DNA from: Doryteuthis pealeii
Lineage: Eukaryota; Mollusca; Cephalopoda; Myopsida; Loliginidae
Direction of reading: 5' to 3'
Assembly: GCA_023376005.1 (NCBI GenBank)
Contig: CM042143.1
Span: 80,005,991-80,069,990, forward strand
DNA length: 64,000 nt
In this document: positions 1 through 10,864 of the stretch, in pieces
Layout of the letters: each line of letters begins with the position of its first letter
Numbering within the stretch: the first letter of the stretch is position 1
Program-made: the position numbers and the translations under genes
The notes under the pieces: generated by a model
Databases searched by the model: none
What the model was told of the DNA's origin: nothing
What the model saw: the letters and a program-made list of their open reading frames with translations, nothing else

Positions 1-288
<288 letters not shown>

Positions 289-640
289 GTGTCGAAAACC
301 GGTAGCTACAAAGCGCAGTAAGTTGTAGATATAAACAGACTGAAATAGAAAGATCGACATAAAAGCAGCTACAAATGAGCCAACACATACAACCATCAAA
401 ATAGTAAGCTGATAGATTGATAGCGAAAGAGGGACTGCTTTAACGTTGTTTTTACGAGAAATCTGCGATCTGCCTGGCCGTTCGTTGTGTGTACGCATAA
501 AAACAATTACATAGTGGTCCAATAGACAGATCTTAAAACTGCTAAGATTACAGAAAGTGGAAGACGCCAGTTAGATAAACAAATAAATGAAATTTAAGAA
601 TAAATAACAGAGTTCAGGAAAGAGAAAAGCAAAGTTGAAA
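289..640. other. Low-copy sequence, no supported gene
   Basis: Ordinary-complexity sequence next to the GATA array. A minus-strand reading frame of 96 codons runs through it and on into the array. Its middle would be hydrophobic, but no family is recognisable and the frame has no start context or splice signals, so I do not call a gene. Confidence 0.5.
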
Positions 641-1060
641 ACAAACCCCAGGGTCTGCAATAGTCCATATCCACGCCGACCATGGTGCCCGACGCCAGCG
701 ACGATGCGAAGTAAGACGACGACGATGACAACAACAACATCAGTGAGGTTGTCAAACGTTAGCTAGCACCAAGCATCTGCAAGCAACTGAAACCTCGAAT
801 CAAAATGCAGGGAGAGCAAGGAGAGGCGAAGGAGAGTAAGGAGCGAACTGTGAGCCAGTGAACAAGCGAGGAGGAGATCCGAGCCCAGAAACAAGAGTGA
901 ATGAGCAGAACAGATCAGTCAGAGAGAGCAGTCCACCATATTACACCACCTCTGTAATTTGCTACAGATAAAGCCTGATAAATCACTTGCCATCATCCCT
1001 TCACAGGTAATCCATCATCATGATGGTAAGGCAAGGCTCAGGGCCCTCAGGAACCGAGAG
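641..1060. other. CpG-rich patch, possible promoter or 5' exon
   Basis: Between about 675 and 720 CpG is frequent, in runs such as 'GACGACGACGATGACAAC', which stands out in this AT-rich window. Near 995 a pyrimidine-rich stretch ends in 'CCCTTCACAG' followed by 'GTAATCC', so it could be read as an acceptor or a donor on the + strand. No long open frame supports a coding exon. An untranslated first exon is possible but unproven. Confidence 0.2.
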
Positions 1061-1282
1061 TCTTGATAGTAAAAGAAAAGGGGGGGGGACTATAAACAAA
1101 AAGGAGATCGGAGAGGTTGGAGGGAGGGGGGGGGGCTAAGCGTTCTGCTTTTCCTCTCACCCCCCTAAACATGTCCCAACCCTCTAAAAATTTTCAGTTA
1201 TCAATCATAAACCTTTTCAGTTGTCCGACTGTCACCTGCAGAAGCATCAATGACTTTTTGTAAGGGCCAGGGGAAATCCTTT

Positions 1283-2425
1283 GCTAGTCTGGAAGATGAA
1301 GAAAGGAAACGAAAGAGACGATGGAGAGAAGAAGGAAGAAAGAAGAATTAATGAGGAAAAACGAGAAAGCGAAACAAAATACGAGGGAGTAAAAAAAAAA
1401 GAAGAAAAGAAAAAAAAAGGAGAGAGGAATAAAGAGAAATAGAAAGACAAGTTCAAGAAGAGCGAAGAGCGAAGAAAGATAGAAAGAAGAAAAACGGAAA
1501 AGAGAGCCAGAACGAATAGAGGGGAAAAGACGGAAGGAAAGAAGGAAGAAAATGAAAAGGAAGAGAAGAAAAGAAAGAAAGAAAGAAAGTAGAAATGCGT
1601 GTGTGTAGCAAGTGAGAAAAAGAAAGAAAGTATAGAACAAGAGCAAGCAATAATAAAACGAGGGGAGGGTGTTTTTATAAGATGTTTTTGAGTGTGGAAA
1701 AGGTTTCGAGTTTCATGAGGTGTGGGGAGAGTATTAAATGGTAGCAGTAACAAAAACTACCTTATGTGCTTCACTTGTCAAGTCACAACATGGAGTTTTA
1801 ATGTTATTAGTCTTAAACTGGCTAAAGGGGGGAGGAGGATGAGGGAGAGGAAGAGAACAGGAGGAGAGGGGGAAAAGAGCGTAAAAGAGATTAAAGAGGA
1901 AGTGATGAGGTTACGGAAAATGGAGAAGGGTAAAAATTGAAGAAAAAAGAGTACGATAGAGACTGAGGGGTACAGGTATTGAGAAAGGAGTGAGGATAAA
2001 GGATAAAAGGAATGGAGTTGAGAAAGAGAGAGAGGGGAGGAGAGAATGAAGTGAAAAGGTGAGAAGATAGATGAAGAAAGGAGATATGTAGAGAGAGGTA
2101 ATAGATAGGCGTGTAAGAGTAAAGAGAGAAGTGTCCACCAGTAAAGAGAGGGGGAGAGTGGGGTGGTATAGAGAGAATCAATTAAATTTCTTTCTTTTTT
2201 ATGACGTAGAGGAAAAGGGGAAGTTCGAAAGAAAAGAAATGAGACTTTAAGAAAAGAGAGTAGATTATAAGAAAGAAACAAAGAAACAAAAGAAAGAAAG
2301 AATTTTACAGGGAGAGGATAAGCTGTGTGGTAAGTCGAAAGAGGGTTTTTTAAATACTCAAGAAAAAGCAGAGAAATGAGTTTGTCTTCTTTTTTTAAGG
2401 AAAAAACGAGAAGCAAATAGTTGAA
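1283..2425 (+). repeat. Long polypurine tract (purines on + strand)
   Basis: More than 1.1 kb made mostly of G and A on the + strand, with degenerate GAAA, GAGA and GGAA steps. A less biased break lies around 1660-1830 and short poly-G runs lie just before the tract. Long minus-strand frames here are artefacts of polypyrimidine DNA (Ser/Phe/Leu-rich) and are not genes. Mirror-symmetric purine blocks such as these can form triplex DNA; that is general knowledge, not shown here. Confidence 0.85.
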
Positions 2426-2427
2426 AA

Positions 2428-2453
2428 GGAGATATAGATAGATAGATAGATAG

Positions 2454-2498
<45 letters not shown>

Positions 2499-2587
2499 TG
2501 GTGGAGAGGGAAATGAATTAGATCAAAGCAATTAATGAATATTAACAGGAATTAAACAAAATTGATTGAATGAATGAATGAATGAAT
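2428..2587. repeat. Compound (GATA)n-(TA)n-(GA)n and (GAAT)n microsatellites
   Basis: GATA repeats pass into (TA)n and then (GA)n up to about 2496. A (GAAT)n run follows at about 2567-2590. Confidence 0.9.
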
Positions 2588-2652
2588 GAAGTCGAAAGTA
2601 AAAGATAAATAAATGAATACTATTCATTTATTTATCTATTACTTTCGACTTC
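2588..2652. repeat. Palindrome 1 (hairpin, 65 bp)
   Basis: The left arm begins 'GAAGTCGAAAGTAAAAGAT' and its reverse complement closes the unit at 'ATCTATTACTTTCGACTTC', with almost no spacer at 'ATACTAT'. Only one mismatch separates the arms. Confidence 0.93.
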
Positions 2653-2724
2653 AAAAAAGAAAAAGAAAGGTCTTTGTTCTTTCTATTCATTGAATAGAAG
2701 AACAAAGACCTTTCTTTTCTTTTT
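2653..2724. repeat. Palindrome 2, abutting palindrome 1
   Basis: Arms 'GAAAGGTCTTTGTTCTT' and 'AAGAACAAAGACCTTTC' flank a short centre at 'CTATTCATTGAATAG', itself palindromic. It starts where palindrome 1 ends, giving two back-to-back hairpins. Confidence 0.92.
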
Positions 2725-2819
2725 TCTTTTTTTCTTTTTTTAAGCAATCGCATGTGTGTAAATTCAAGAACTGTGTGGGAGTTTGTACAATGACGGAAAA
2801 AGATTCCACTATATGTGTA

Positions 2820-2855
2820 TCTGTGTGTAACGCACGTACAATGTGTGTGTGTGTA

Positions 2856-2907
<52 letters not shown>

Positions 2908-3240
2908 GAAGATGTGAGAAAAAAAGAGTAATTATCTACGTATGAATATTTTACGGAAAACAATTGCATTATAAGTGTGTGTGCGTGTGTGCGCGCGTGC
3001 GTGCGTGGTACGAAGAGAGATACTGCGTGTGTCTGTGTGTAGGGTTTGCAAAAAAAAACGTGTTAGTGTATATTGCATAGGCGGACACAGAATCTTACGG
3101 CATAGCACTGTATATCAGAAATGTTTATAAAGTGTATGTGTGTGTGTGGTGTGTGTGTGTGTAAAATGAAATCATTTGCTTTCTGATGACGACTTCTCGT
3201 GAAACATCAATTTAATTCTTTAAAATTATCTTTTACTTAT
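2820..3240. repeat. (GT)n/(GA)n microsatellites and GT-rich DNA
   Basis: (GT)n at about 2840-2866 runs into (GA)n to 2903. GT-rich degenerate sequence follows at 2975-3040 and 3133-3163. No gene signal. Confidence 0.85.
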
Positions 3241-3242
3241 GA

Positions 3243-3390
3243 GGGGAGGTGCGAGCCACGCAAACAAGCTAGTTTTGCAATCGAATGCAAATTTAGTGAG
3301 TTCGATCCTTACAAATGAATGTTTTGGCATACACACCCAGCTTAGATAAAGGGTAATTTCTGGCTCATTAGTTACCCTAATTAAAGCTTT
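3243..3390 (+). mobile_element. Diverged tRNA-SINE, family C type (partial)
   Basis: 'GAGTTCGATCCTTAC' resembles a Pol III B box and lies downstream of 'AAACAAGCTAGTTTTGCAA', which matches the anticodon-arm side of the family C copies at 7.7-8.2 and 48.4 kb. The tail differs from the other copies and ends in a (GT)n array. Confidence 0.45.

Positions 3391-3437
<47 letters not shown>
3391..3437. repeat. (GT)n microsatellite
   Basis: About 22 GT units directly at the 3' end of the SINE-like sequence. Confidence 0.97.
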
Positions 3438-3439
<2 letters not shown>

Positions 3440-3527
3440 TACATTAAAGTTATTAAAATAGAAAATGAGGAGAAAGTTATTCCGAGAAACAGGCTAGCAA
3501 GTTATCAAAACTAATAAAATCCAGTTT

Positions 3528-3582
3528 ATATGTATATATATATATATTAATACAGTATGATATCATTTTGAAAAACATAACA

Positions 3583-3634
<52 letters not shown>
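3528..3634. repeat. Two (TA)n microsatellites
   Basis: (TA)n at 3530-3548 and a longer array at 3586-3633, separated by about 40 bp of unique sequence. Confidence 0.95.
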
Positions 3635-3637
<3 letters not shown>

Positions 3638-4079
3638 AAGGAAACCCGGGCAATAAGCTTCTGTTACTTATTCGGTTCTCTAAACATGCTTTACGAATGT
3701 ATTAAGCACTTTTTCAATATTTATTGTACTCTGACTCGGTTTTTATTATTATTCTCTACTTGCGGACTGCTCTACTCACAACTTTTCGGTCGGTGTACTC
3801 TCCGTCCTTCTTCTTTTATTTGAATCACAGAAGTACACTGTTCTTTACAAAGGCACCTGTCCGCAATAATAATAATAATAATAACACATCATCTCAGAAA
3901 AATAGACAGAGGTCAATCAGTTTTTTTTTTCTGGTGTTGTGGTTCTCCATGGTATTGGGCGAGTGGTAAGGCCTGACATAAGTAGATTTATTACTATTGA
4001 TAGGTGCGAGGGGCTACCGCTAAGTCAAGCCACTCTCTCATTTTGCATTTGTACTTATGTGCATTTCTTCCTCTCTTAG

Positions 4080-4083
<4 letters not shown>
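3635..4083. other. Low-copy sequence, no supported gene
   Basis: Ordinary sequence with a short (AAT)n at about 3866-3884 and a T-run near 3920. I see no repeat family or coding signal. Confidence 0.5.
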
Positions 4084-4124
<41 letters not shown>

Positions 4125-4187
4125 TGGAGGGAGAGAGAGAGAGAGAGATGGAGGGAGAGAGAGAGAGAGAGGGAGGGAGAGAGAGAT
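4084..4187. repeat. (GA)n microsatellite with GGAGGGA interruptions
   Basis: A pure GA array to about 4120, then blocks interrupted by 'GATGGAGGGA'. Apparent Arg/Glu-rich frames here are repeat artefacts. Confidence 0.95.
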
Positions 4188-4974
4188 CTTGAGACGGGCT
4201 AATGATAATGGGACAATGAAATAGATTCCGACAGGGTGAAAGAAGAAATGGAAGGCCGACCCCATTTCCGATACAGACTAGTCACATAGCATACCGGAAA
4301 AGGGGTTTGAAAAAAGTACAATCGGCACACGCGGAACCCGAAGACAGGACGGACTGGAAATTTCTCCAAAAGGTTGAAATCATTTCTATTTCACTATGTA
4401 TCGAAATCGCACCGGCGAGGCGAAATCATCCTATTTCGACGCATCACTCCGAGAATAACTATCGAATTCTTCAACGAACCTCCGAACAATATTTCCAGCC
4501 CGGTGATAAAACTAACCTTATTTTGAAAAGTCGGTATAATCCATATCCACCCTGACGATAAAACCAATATACCTTGCATAGCTCATTCATTCCATTCTAC
4601 TCATCTTTAACTAAAGACTGTTGTTATATAAGTTATACATACGCATTCATAACAGACAGTTTTCTTTTTTCTTTCCGATTTGTTCGATAATTAGAACTTT
4701 TGTTAAATTTTGAACCACGTGTTTGCTTCATTTCTTTCACTGTCCGTTTCTTGCTTTCCATCGTTATAGATCGTGGTTTTCTCTCGATAGACCTTACAAC
4801 ATTTCACCCGAACCCTTGATTCGAATAACGAGCCATACTCGAACACTTTTTGTTATTTTATTTATGTGCTAACTGGGTTAGAATACAGGAATTCTTTTCG
4901 ACTAGAGTATCTTATCGAGTTTAAATCATCCATCACACCAATGAAGTCAGTATTATAAAACCTCTCGCAAAAGG
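4188..4974. other. Low-copy sequence, no recognisable gene
   Basis: About 790 bp without simple repeats and with fairly frequent CpG (for example 4395-4460). A + strand frame at 4307-4555 has no recognisable domain. This is among the longer non-repetitive stretches of the first 10 kb, but I cannot assign a function. Confidence 0.5.
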
Positions 4975-5125
4975 GAGTGTCCTGTGTATGATATTAAACT
5001 GCATCTGATGGCGATGCTCCAATTCTGAAGATCAGGGGAGTCTGGAATACTCTCTCATTACCATTGCCCCTAGGTCAATTCTGACCCGGTAGTACTGTAA
5101 GCGTCCCACCTATACGGCAGATCGA
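4975..5125 (+). mobile_element. Family A repeat, 5'/middle part
   Basis: It carries the shared block 'AAACTGCATCTGATGG', then 'CTCATTACCATTGCCCC' and 'TCTGACCCGGTAGTACT', in the same order as the fuller copy at 56490-56862. The 3' tail is missing. Confidence 0.7.
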
Positions 5126-5204
5126 CACTACACAATCTTCAAAAAGGCCAACGGCAAATCCTAAACTTGATCAGCCCAATATACTTAAATCGGCACAACT
5201 TTTA

Positions 5205-5505
5205 AAAAACAAAAAAACTCTTTCCATAACCTGGTTTGGTCGTGGGAGCCCTACTCATGTAGCATGCCTTTGGCAGGCAGAACCCATCCCTCTCCGGGTC
5301 AACAACTGGTTTGAATTCAATTTTTCTTCTCCTACAGCTCAGTCTAACTAATTATTTACCCATACCTGGAGGGGGAATAATTGGATTTATGCCTTTCTCA
5401 AAAGAATTAGCGCTATGTGAAATGCAAACAGCCTCGTTCAGCATTTGAACTCGAGTAGAAGCGTCCACTTGCTACGACGATAACCGCCACGCAATGAGCA
5501 CCTTA
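5205..5505 (-). mobile_element. tRNA-SINE family B (minus strand)
   Basis: Read on the minus strand it has a tRNA-like head with a B-box-like 'GAGTTCAAATGC', then 'TTTGCATTTCACATAGC', then a 3' variant ending in 'GACCAAACCAGGTTATGG'. The same 3' variant occurs at 25555-25740 and 21510-21735. Confidence 0.7.
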
Positions 5506-6339
5506 GTCTGGATAAAAACAGAATAGAAAGAATGTTCTTCGCCAAACTTCTAAGTAAGAAAAACCTATCCACCTTCAAAATAATCCAGCGGAAAATACGC
5601 AACTACTTTAACCACTAAGCAAATCAATGGGAATTTAAAAAGAAAGAAAGAAAACTTTCGTGGGAATTTATGGTACAAAATGCATTTAGGGATTTACTAA
5701 ATTATTATCTGTCATATCAGTCAAATTATTATCGCGTGGCGGAGAGAAAGCTATACTGAAAGAAAGAAAGAAAGAAAGGGTGTAATACTAAAGTAGAAAG
5801 GTATATTGAGATGAGGGTGATAATGGTGAGAAAGAGAGGAAGAAAGTTACGAAAGAAAACAGAAAGTGGAAATTTATGAAAAATTCATTGATGATGCATT
5901 TCATGCACCAAATGTAACTGAAGTAAAAAAAAAAATTTTTTTAAATAAAAAATTTTAAAAACAACAAAAATGATAAATAAAAAAGAAAATAATCATAAAA
6001 GAAAGAAAAAATAAAATCATAAAAGAAAGAAAAAAAGAAAAACAAACAAGAAAGAGCCTTTCACTCCTCTGGAACCCAATACTGTCCTCGAATTTGTATG
6101 CCTGTGACAATTTAGCGATCCAGTTAGCCACAGTGTTGATAATGTGGCTTTTAAAATTATTCATGTAACATCCACGTTATTAACAAGTGACGGGTTGACC
6201 AATGAACATGAAGAATCAATGTTTGAATCACAATCTTTACAAAGAGCATTAATTGTTGTCAGTGGTTGGGTAGGTCGGGAAGAGGGGGCAAGTTTGTCTA
6301 AGAAGAGAACGACAGAGATTGATTGATAGATGATAGATA
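5506..6339. other. AT-rich, A-rich low-complexity stretch
   Basis: Contains GAAA-rich patches (5640-5660, 5758-5780, 5995-6040) and A-runs, with ordinary AT-rich DNA between. No gene or repeat family seen. Confidence 0.6.
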
Positions 6340-7178
6340 GATAAAGAAGAAAACAACAGAGATAGTATGGATAGATAGAGAAAGAAAGAAAATAGGAGAG
6401 AACGACAGAGAAGAAGAAGAAGAAGAAGAAGAAGAAGAAGAAGAAGAAGAAGAAGAAGAAGAAGATTTTTTAAAGTAAACTGGATGAATTTGTAAAGTGA
6501 GTAAAAAGTTGTTTCAAAGTGTGGGAGTTTAAAATCAGTTGAGAAAAAAAAGGGACTGAGAAAAGGAAGTAAAGAGTGAAAAGAGTTAAGACAAAAAAGA
6601 GCGAACAAAAAAAACGGGGTGAGAAAAAGAGAGAAAAGAAAAGAAGAGAAAAAAATAAGAGGAAAAAAGTGGGGGGAAAAGAGAAGAAAGAAAAGGTAAG
6701 TTGATTAGAGAAGAAAAAGGAGAAAGAGAAAAAAAACAGAAAAAGAAAGAGAGAAGAAGAAAAAGGACAGTAAAACGAAAGCGAAGGAGGAAAAAGAAAA
6801 AAGAAAGAAAAATCAAAGATATAAATTAAATGCCGAAAGAGAAGGAAAGAAAAGAAGAGAATAGAAGGAAGAAAAAAGTGCAGGAAAAAAGAGATGAAAA
6901 AATGGGAAAAAAAAAAAGAAGAAAAGTGGACTAATAATAAAACGAAGAAATGTAAATAAATAAATAAATAAATAAAGAAAGAAAAAGAAAAAAACAAGAA
7001 ATAAAAAGAAAAAAGATGAAAAATTAAGAAATAATTAAAAGCAGAGAAAATAGAAAAGAAAAGAGACGGAGTGAAAAGCATAGAAATGAAAGAAGAAAGC
7101 GAAGAAAAAGAAAGAGAGAGTGAAACGGAGAGAGAAAGAGAGAGAGAGGGGGAGAGTCTTTGAGAAGAAAGAGACCAG
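6340..7178 (+). repeat. Polypurine tract with (GAA)n core
   Basis: Purine-rich on the + strand throughout. A pure (GAA)n run lies at 6410-6465 and a short (AAAT)n at 6953-6978. A 275-codon minus-strand frame across it is only Ser/Phe/Leu from polypyrimidine DNA and is rejected as a gene. Confidence 0.88.
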
Positions 7179-7688
7179 CTGTGGAATGTCGAGGCATTGG
7201 CGCCATTAGCCAACAGAGCAAGTGTTGTTATCTTGATTGTTGACAAATCAATCCTAAATTCAGACATGGGCAACAGAGATGGTAGATCCCACTGCAAATT
7301 CCATATCCATGTGCCCTTACCCTGCCCAGCCGTAGTAGCAGGAGAAGAAGAAAGTCGGCTGAGGTGATGACGAAGGAAATAGAGACAAGAGATACGAGGG
7401 AAGCAACAAGATTAAGAGAAGCTTTGTAAAAACTAACGCCAATAAACACAACTAGCCCTGCACTGAACCCATTGCACGCCTTCTACGAAGCCTTTATTGT
7501 CTAACCTTAGGTGTTCATATTGATACTTTACAAGACAGAGAAACTTACATTAACCTTTATGTTTTTCTTTCTTAAAACCGATTAAGTAGTAGTGTACAAA
7601 TACATAGATGTTTAGAAATATACATATTTATACATTTCTTTTTCTAAGCAAAGAGAAAAACACTTTTCGCTTTTACTATTTTTTTCAA
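7179..7688. other. Low-copy sequence, no supported gene
   Basis: Normal-complexity sequence following the purine tract; no domain, splice pair or repeat recognised. Confidence 0.5.
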
Positions 7689-7689
7689 T

Positions 7690-7832
7690 TCATTCTTTGG
7701 GTAAATAGTTATTTACTAAAACTTAACTTAGTTGTTATGGCCAGAAATATGGAGCACTCAATGAGGATTGAACTCATTAACAACGGTCTGCTAATCTAGC
7801 TTGCTATCCATTACACCAAGTGAGGTGCTCAT
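7690..7832 (-). mobile_element. tRNA-SINE family C, copy 1 of a cluster
   Basis: On the minus strand: 'GTGTAATGGATAGCAAGCTA' (A-box region), 'GAGTTCAATCCTCATTGAG' (B-box region), then 'CATATTTCTGGCC' and a tail 'AAGTTTTAGTAAATAAC'. The layout fits a tRNA-derived SINE. Confidence 0.75.
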
Positions 7833-7849
7833 ATTCTATGAGTAAATAT

Positions 7850-7998
7850 ATAGGTATTTACCAATCGGTTCACCACGGGTAGGAGGTGAGACAAGGTTGC
7901 AAGAATGGGGCGTCCAGTAACGATTGAACTCATTATTCAGTAGTAATGTAGCTGCGAGACTAGCTTGCTAACCATTACATCACAATGGGACTATGAGT
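7850..7998 (-). mobile_element. tRNA-SINE family C, copy 2
   Basis: Minus-strand 'GATGTAATGGTTAGCAAGCT', 'GTCTCGCAGCTACATTAC' and 'GAGTTCAATCGTTACTGGA' mirror the neighbouring copy. It lies head-to-tail with copies 1 and 3 in the same orientation. Confidence 0.75.
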
Positions 7999-8049
7999 AA
8001 ATAGGTATATAAATAGGTATACACATTAAAAAAAAAAGTTTTAATTCAA

Positions 8050-8245
8050 AATCAGTCATTTCTATTTATCAAGTTTGGAACAAGATTTGAAGTATGGGAC
8101 ACTCAGTTAGAATCAAATTTATTTGAAATAGACTACTAGACTAGCTAGTTAACTATGCAAAGTGTCTTTTTTTATTGATAAAGCTTAGCTTAGTTCGACA
8201 CAAGGCTAGAACTATGCAGCATCCAGTGAGAATTGAAGACAGTGT
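8050..8245 (-). mobile_element. tRNA-SINE family C, copies 3 and 4 (truncated)
   Basis: Two shortened copies in tandem: one from about 8062 to 8165 with 'TTGATTCTAACTGAGTGTCC', and a shorter 3' piece at 8170-8245 with 'CTTGTGTCGAACTAAGC'. Same orientation as copies 1 and 2. Confidence 0.6.
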
Positions 8246-8289
8246 TGAAGTAAACTAAATCAATGGCTTTCAGAGACAATCACATAATG

Positions 8290-8400
8290 TGATTGTCATC
8301 AAAGCTAGGATAGCAGATCATTGTTAGAAAGTTTGACTCCTCACCAAGTGCCCTATATTGCTGGCCTAATTCTGAACTAAACTAAACTAAACTTAGTAAC
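8290..8400 (+). mobile_element. Family C fragment, opposite orientation
   Basis: 'AGTTTGACTCCTCACCAAGT' with 'TTGCTGGCC' matches the B-box and tail of family C on the + strand, followed by the usual 'AACTAAACTAAACT' end. Confidence 0.45.
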
Positions 8401-8404
8401 TGAC

Positions 8405-8575
8405 TAAAGTGATATCTTTTAGATTGCGGGTGCAAATTTGACATCTGCTTTTCTTGCATTTCACATAGTACTAGGAAAGGTATGAATCTAGTAGTAGGAA
8501 GACTTTAACCCTGGTATGACAACTAGTCTAGAAGGAAAATACTGAATTTCGAACCTGTTCAATTCCAGAGATGTT
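8405..8575 (+). mobile_element. tRNA-SINE family B, truncated
   Basis: Contains 'GCATTTCACATAGTACTAG', 'AAAGGTATGAATCTAG', 'CTTTAACCCTGGTATG' and 'AACTAGTCTAGAAGG' in the family B order, with a diverged head. Confidence 0.65.
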
Positions 8576-8584
8576 TTTGCATCC

Positions 8585-8735
8585 AAGATGGAGTGTCACA
8601 CCTACTATAAGCTCTCTACTTTACAACACAGATCCAAGCTGTGCTACTCATATGCTGAGTTAGGGAGGGTTGGTATTGAACCCAGAACCTTGTGGTTCCG
8701 AGGCAGATGCTCTAAAAGAGATAAACCCTTCTATA
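8585..8735 (-). mobile_element. tRNA-SINE family D, 5' half
   Basis: The minus strand reads 'GGGTTCAATACCAACCCTCC' and 'CTCAGCATATGAGTAGCACA', as in the + strand copies at 10865 and 15620, ending near the 'GTAGGTGTGACACTCC' block. Confidence 0.65.
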
Positions 8736-9290
8736 TTCTAGTCGATTTCTGATTTATTGTCATAGAGGAGTAGTTAACAAAGCAGATCTCGAAAGCCATT
8801 GGTAATAAGTTGATCCAAGCTTCAATGCATGCAACGTTGCTTTTGTGTTGATCCGGCCGTGGAGTTGGTAATCCATGAAATCATCCACGAGAAGTTGGGA
8901 TATCATATCATTGGATCTGATAAAGCAAGTGACTTAAGAACAATTGACTTGATGCCATGTTATTTGAGAATGGTATTTGTACGCTTGTGCACTGATGGAA
9001 TAAGTGCATCAATCTTAATGGCGTCAACGTAGAGAAAAATAGCATAGTAGTGCTGGTAATATATGCAGGCACATTGCCAGGGTATTGTGAGTGGAGGGAG
9101 GTATGCATTAAATCCACTGGGGCTGCAAGTAAAATGAATGGATAAATAAAATGATTTATGTCAAAAGAAATAGCACATAAAAATTAGTTTGATTCCTATT
9201 CAAAAGGTATTGGGGGAGGCAAGTGATTTAAATAGGAAACCAGTTGATGGGCCTGAACATATGCAGAATGTTTTATGTGTATAGCATTAA
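8736..9290. other. Low-copy sequence, no recognised gene
   Basis: A + strand frame at 8829-9032 (67 codons) has no domain I recognise. No simple repeats. It could be older transposon sequence, but I see no motif to prove it. Confidence 0.45.
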
Positions 9291-9454
9291 ATATGTCAGG
9301 TCAGGGATTGTTCCTTGGTATTAGTACCATGTAACACAGTACAAATTACCACTTGGAGAGGAAATGGGCACCAAGTAACTTTTCAAATTGCCCTGAGAGA
9401 AGCCATGATGTAGCATGGCACCCCAACAATTTAATAGTTAACTGATTAATTTTA

Positions 9455-9960
9455 AAAGCATGCCAACTTGTCTAGGGTTATTTTATGCCTAAATGTTAGG
9501 GAATTGCATTCATTGTATATTCATATCTAAATTTTTTGTATAGTTGTTTCTTAAAAGGTCTTTTGCACATATATTATTGAATGCAATTCATTTTTAACTT
9601 TGCCTACTTTAAGCCGCCTACAGCAGCTCTCCCACCACTGCAATCCTACCATAAACTGCTGGCAGCGGCTCTCACACCTTTTACTCGTTTACACTGAAAA
9701 ACCACTACTACATGAACACCCCTGCCATCTTTTGTTTTTTCTGTGAACTAATTTTAATGTGAATAGATAGTGAACTTTGAAATATCCCATCATACAGGTA
9801 GAAAATACCAAAAAAATTTGGTACAGCCGTGGGGGAAATTTGGAAGGCAAAGAGTTAAACTCATAGATGAGACCCTAATAGGTACTACAACTCCAGATCA
9901 GAGTGAACCTAGGAGTAATGGCAATGAAGGGGTACTACACTCACAACAACAATTTAATAG
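9455..9960 (-). mobile_element. Family A repeat split by a TTAA-flanked insertion
   Basis: The 3' part is at 9455-9597 ('AAATAACCCTAGACAAGTTGG' region read on minus) and the middle part at 9859-9960 (minus 'CCATTACTCCTAGGTTCACT'). Between them lies a 257-bp insert annotated separately. The uninterrupted copy at 57945-58240 shows the two halves were once continuous. Confidence 0.75.
9598..9854. mobile_element. MITE with TTAA target duplication, copy 1 (nested)
   Basis: The insert is bounded by TTAA at 9594-9597 and 9855-9858. Its ends are inverted: 'CTTTGCCTACTTT' at the left and 'AGGCAAAGAG' at the right. A second copy at 54965-55200 shares both ends and the interior block 'GTGAACTTTGAAATATCCCA'. 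TTAA duplication is the hallmark of piggyBac-type transposition, so a non-autonomous piggyBac-like MITE is the best reading. No transposase is encoded, and the end bases are not the usual piggyBac start. Confidence 0.75.
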
Positions 9961-10134
9961 GTTAAACATGTTGAGGGGTAAATGTTTGTACCTTACTTTT
10001 TGGACATCCCTTATAATATGGAATAGAAAGTGCAAAGTTATTTGAGGACTGATTTGATAATGGTTCTTCATAGAAAACCAGGAATTACCATGACAATACT
10101 TGGAGGACATGTTTCCCAGTTACATTCTCTGTGG

Positions 10135-10425
10135 GAGGTGTGCTTAGCATAACGGTTATCATCATTGAAAATGGAATCGGTGACCTAGAAAATGCTGTTT
10201 ATTTTGAGCTAATATCTTTGGGAAAAGCATGACTCCATCTGTTCTTCCCTCATCTATGCAAAAATAGTAGGGCAGATTGGGTTATTTAGCCTTGGTTAAG
10301 GAACCAGTTTAGGAGTTGAAAAACTCAGAATTCAAACTAGATTTACTGTTTAAAAAAAAAATAGAAAATTAATCTTGTGTCTTATTCAACCGTGGAGGGG
10401 TTGAGTAAATGCATACATTCTCAGT
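10135..10425 (+). mobile_element. tRNA-SINE family B
   Basis: tRNA-like head 'GCTTAGCATAACGGTTATCA', body with 'TAGTAGGGCAGATTGGG' and 'CTTGGTTAAGGAACCAGT', and tail 'CTTGTGTCTTATTCAACCG' then 'GTGGAGGGGTTGAG'. The promoter boxes are eroded. Confidence 0.7.
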
Positions 10426-10864
10426 CATTTTGAATTCAAAGTTGTCCATCTCCTAGAATTGTTGCCTACCCACAACTCCCATCCGCCCTCGTTAGAGAGT
10501 CCAATCATCCTTACTGTGGCAGGGGAATTAGTGCAAAATGAACGCAACCTAACTTGGAATTTGAACTCAGCCTATTGCTATAATCATAATATAAATAATA
10601 ATAATAATAATAATAATAAAAAGACCCATCCTACGAATTTAGTTATTTTTTCCTAATTTTGAAGATTCATTGCTTCTCATGAACAAGGTGTATTGGGGTG
10701 GGGGTGGGGGGACAAACTAGCACTGAGAAACCTGAGTTAATTATCATTTATGCTTAATAAGCCATACACACTGTAAATGGCATTTCACCTTAGTGCACTT
10801 GAAATATTGCAGTAGTAGTACAAGTCTCTCAAAAAAGTTATTTTTTATTCTAAGTTAGAAAAAG
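10426..10864. other. Low-copy sequence with (AAT)n
   Basis: Contains an (AAT)n run at about 10588-10619 and a GT/GGGGT-rich spot near 10695. Nothing else recognised. Confidence 0.55.

Noticed and set aside
1247..2416. Minus-strand frames of 168 and 212 codons (also 6470-7297, 31141-32155, 50839-51324)
   Set aside because: All fall in polypurine tracts; translations are Ser/Phe/Leu strings with no domain, starts and ends following composition.
8829..9032. + strand 67-codon frame
   Set aside because: Length is within chance expectation and no motif or splice sites were seen.
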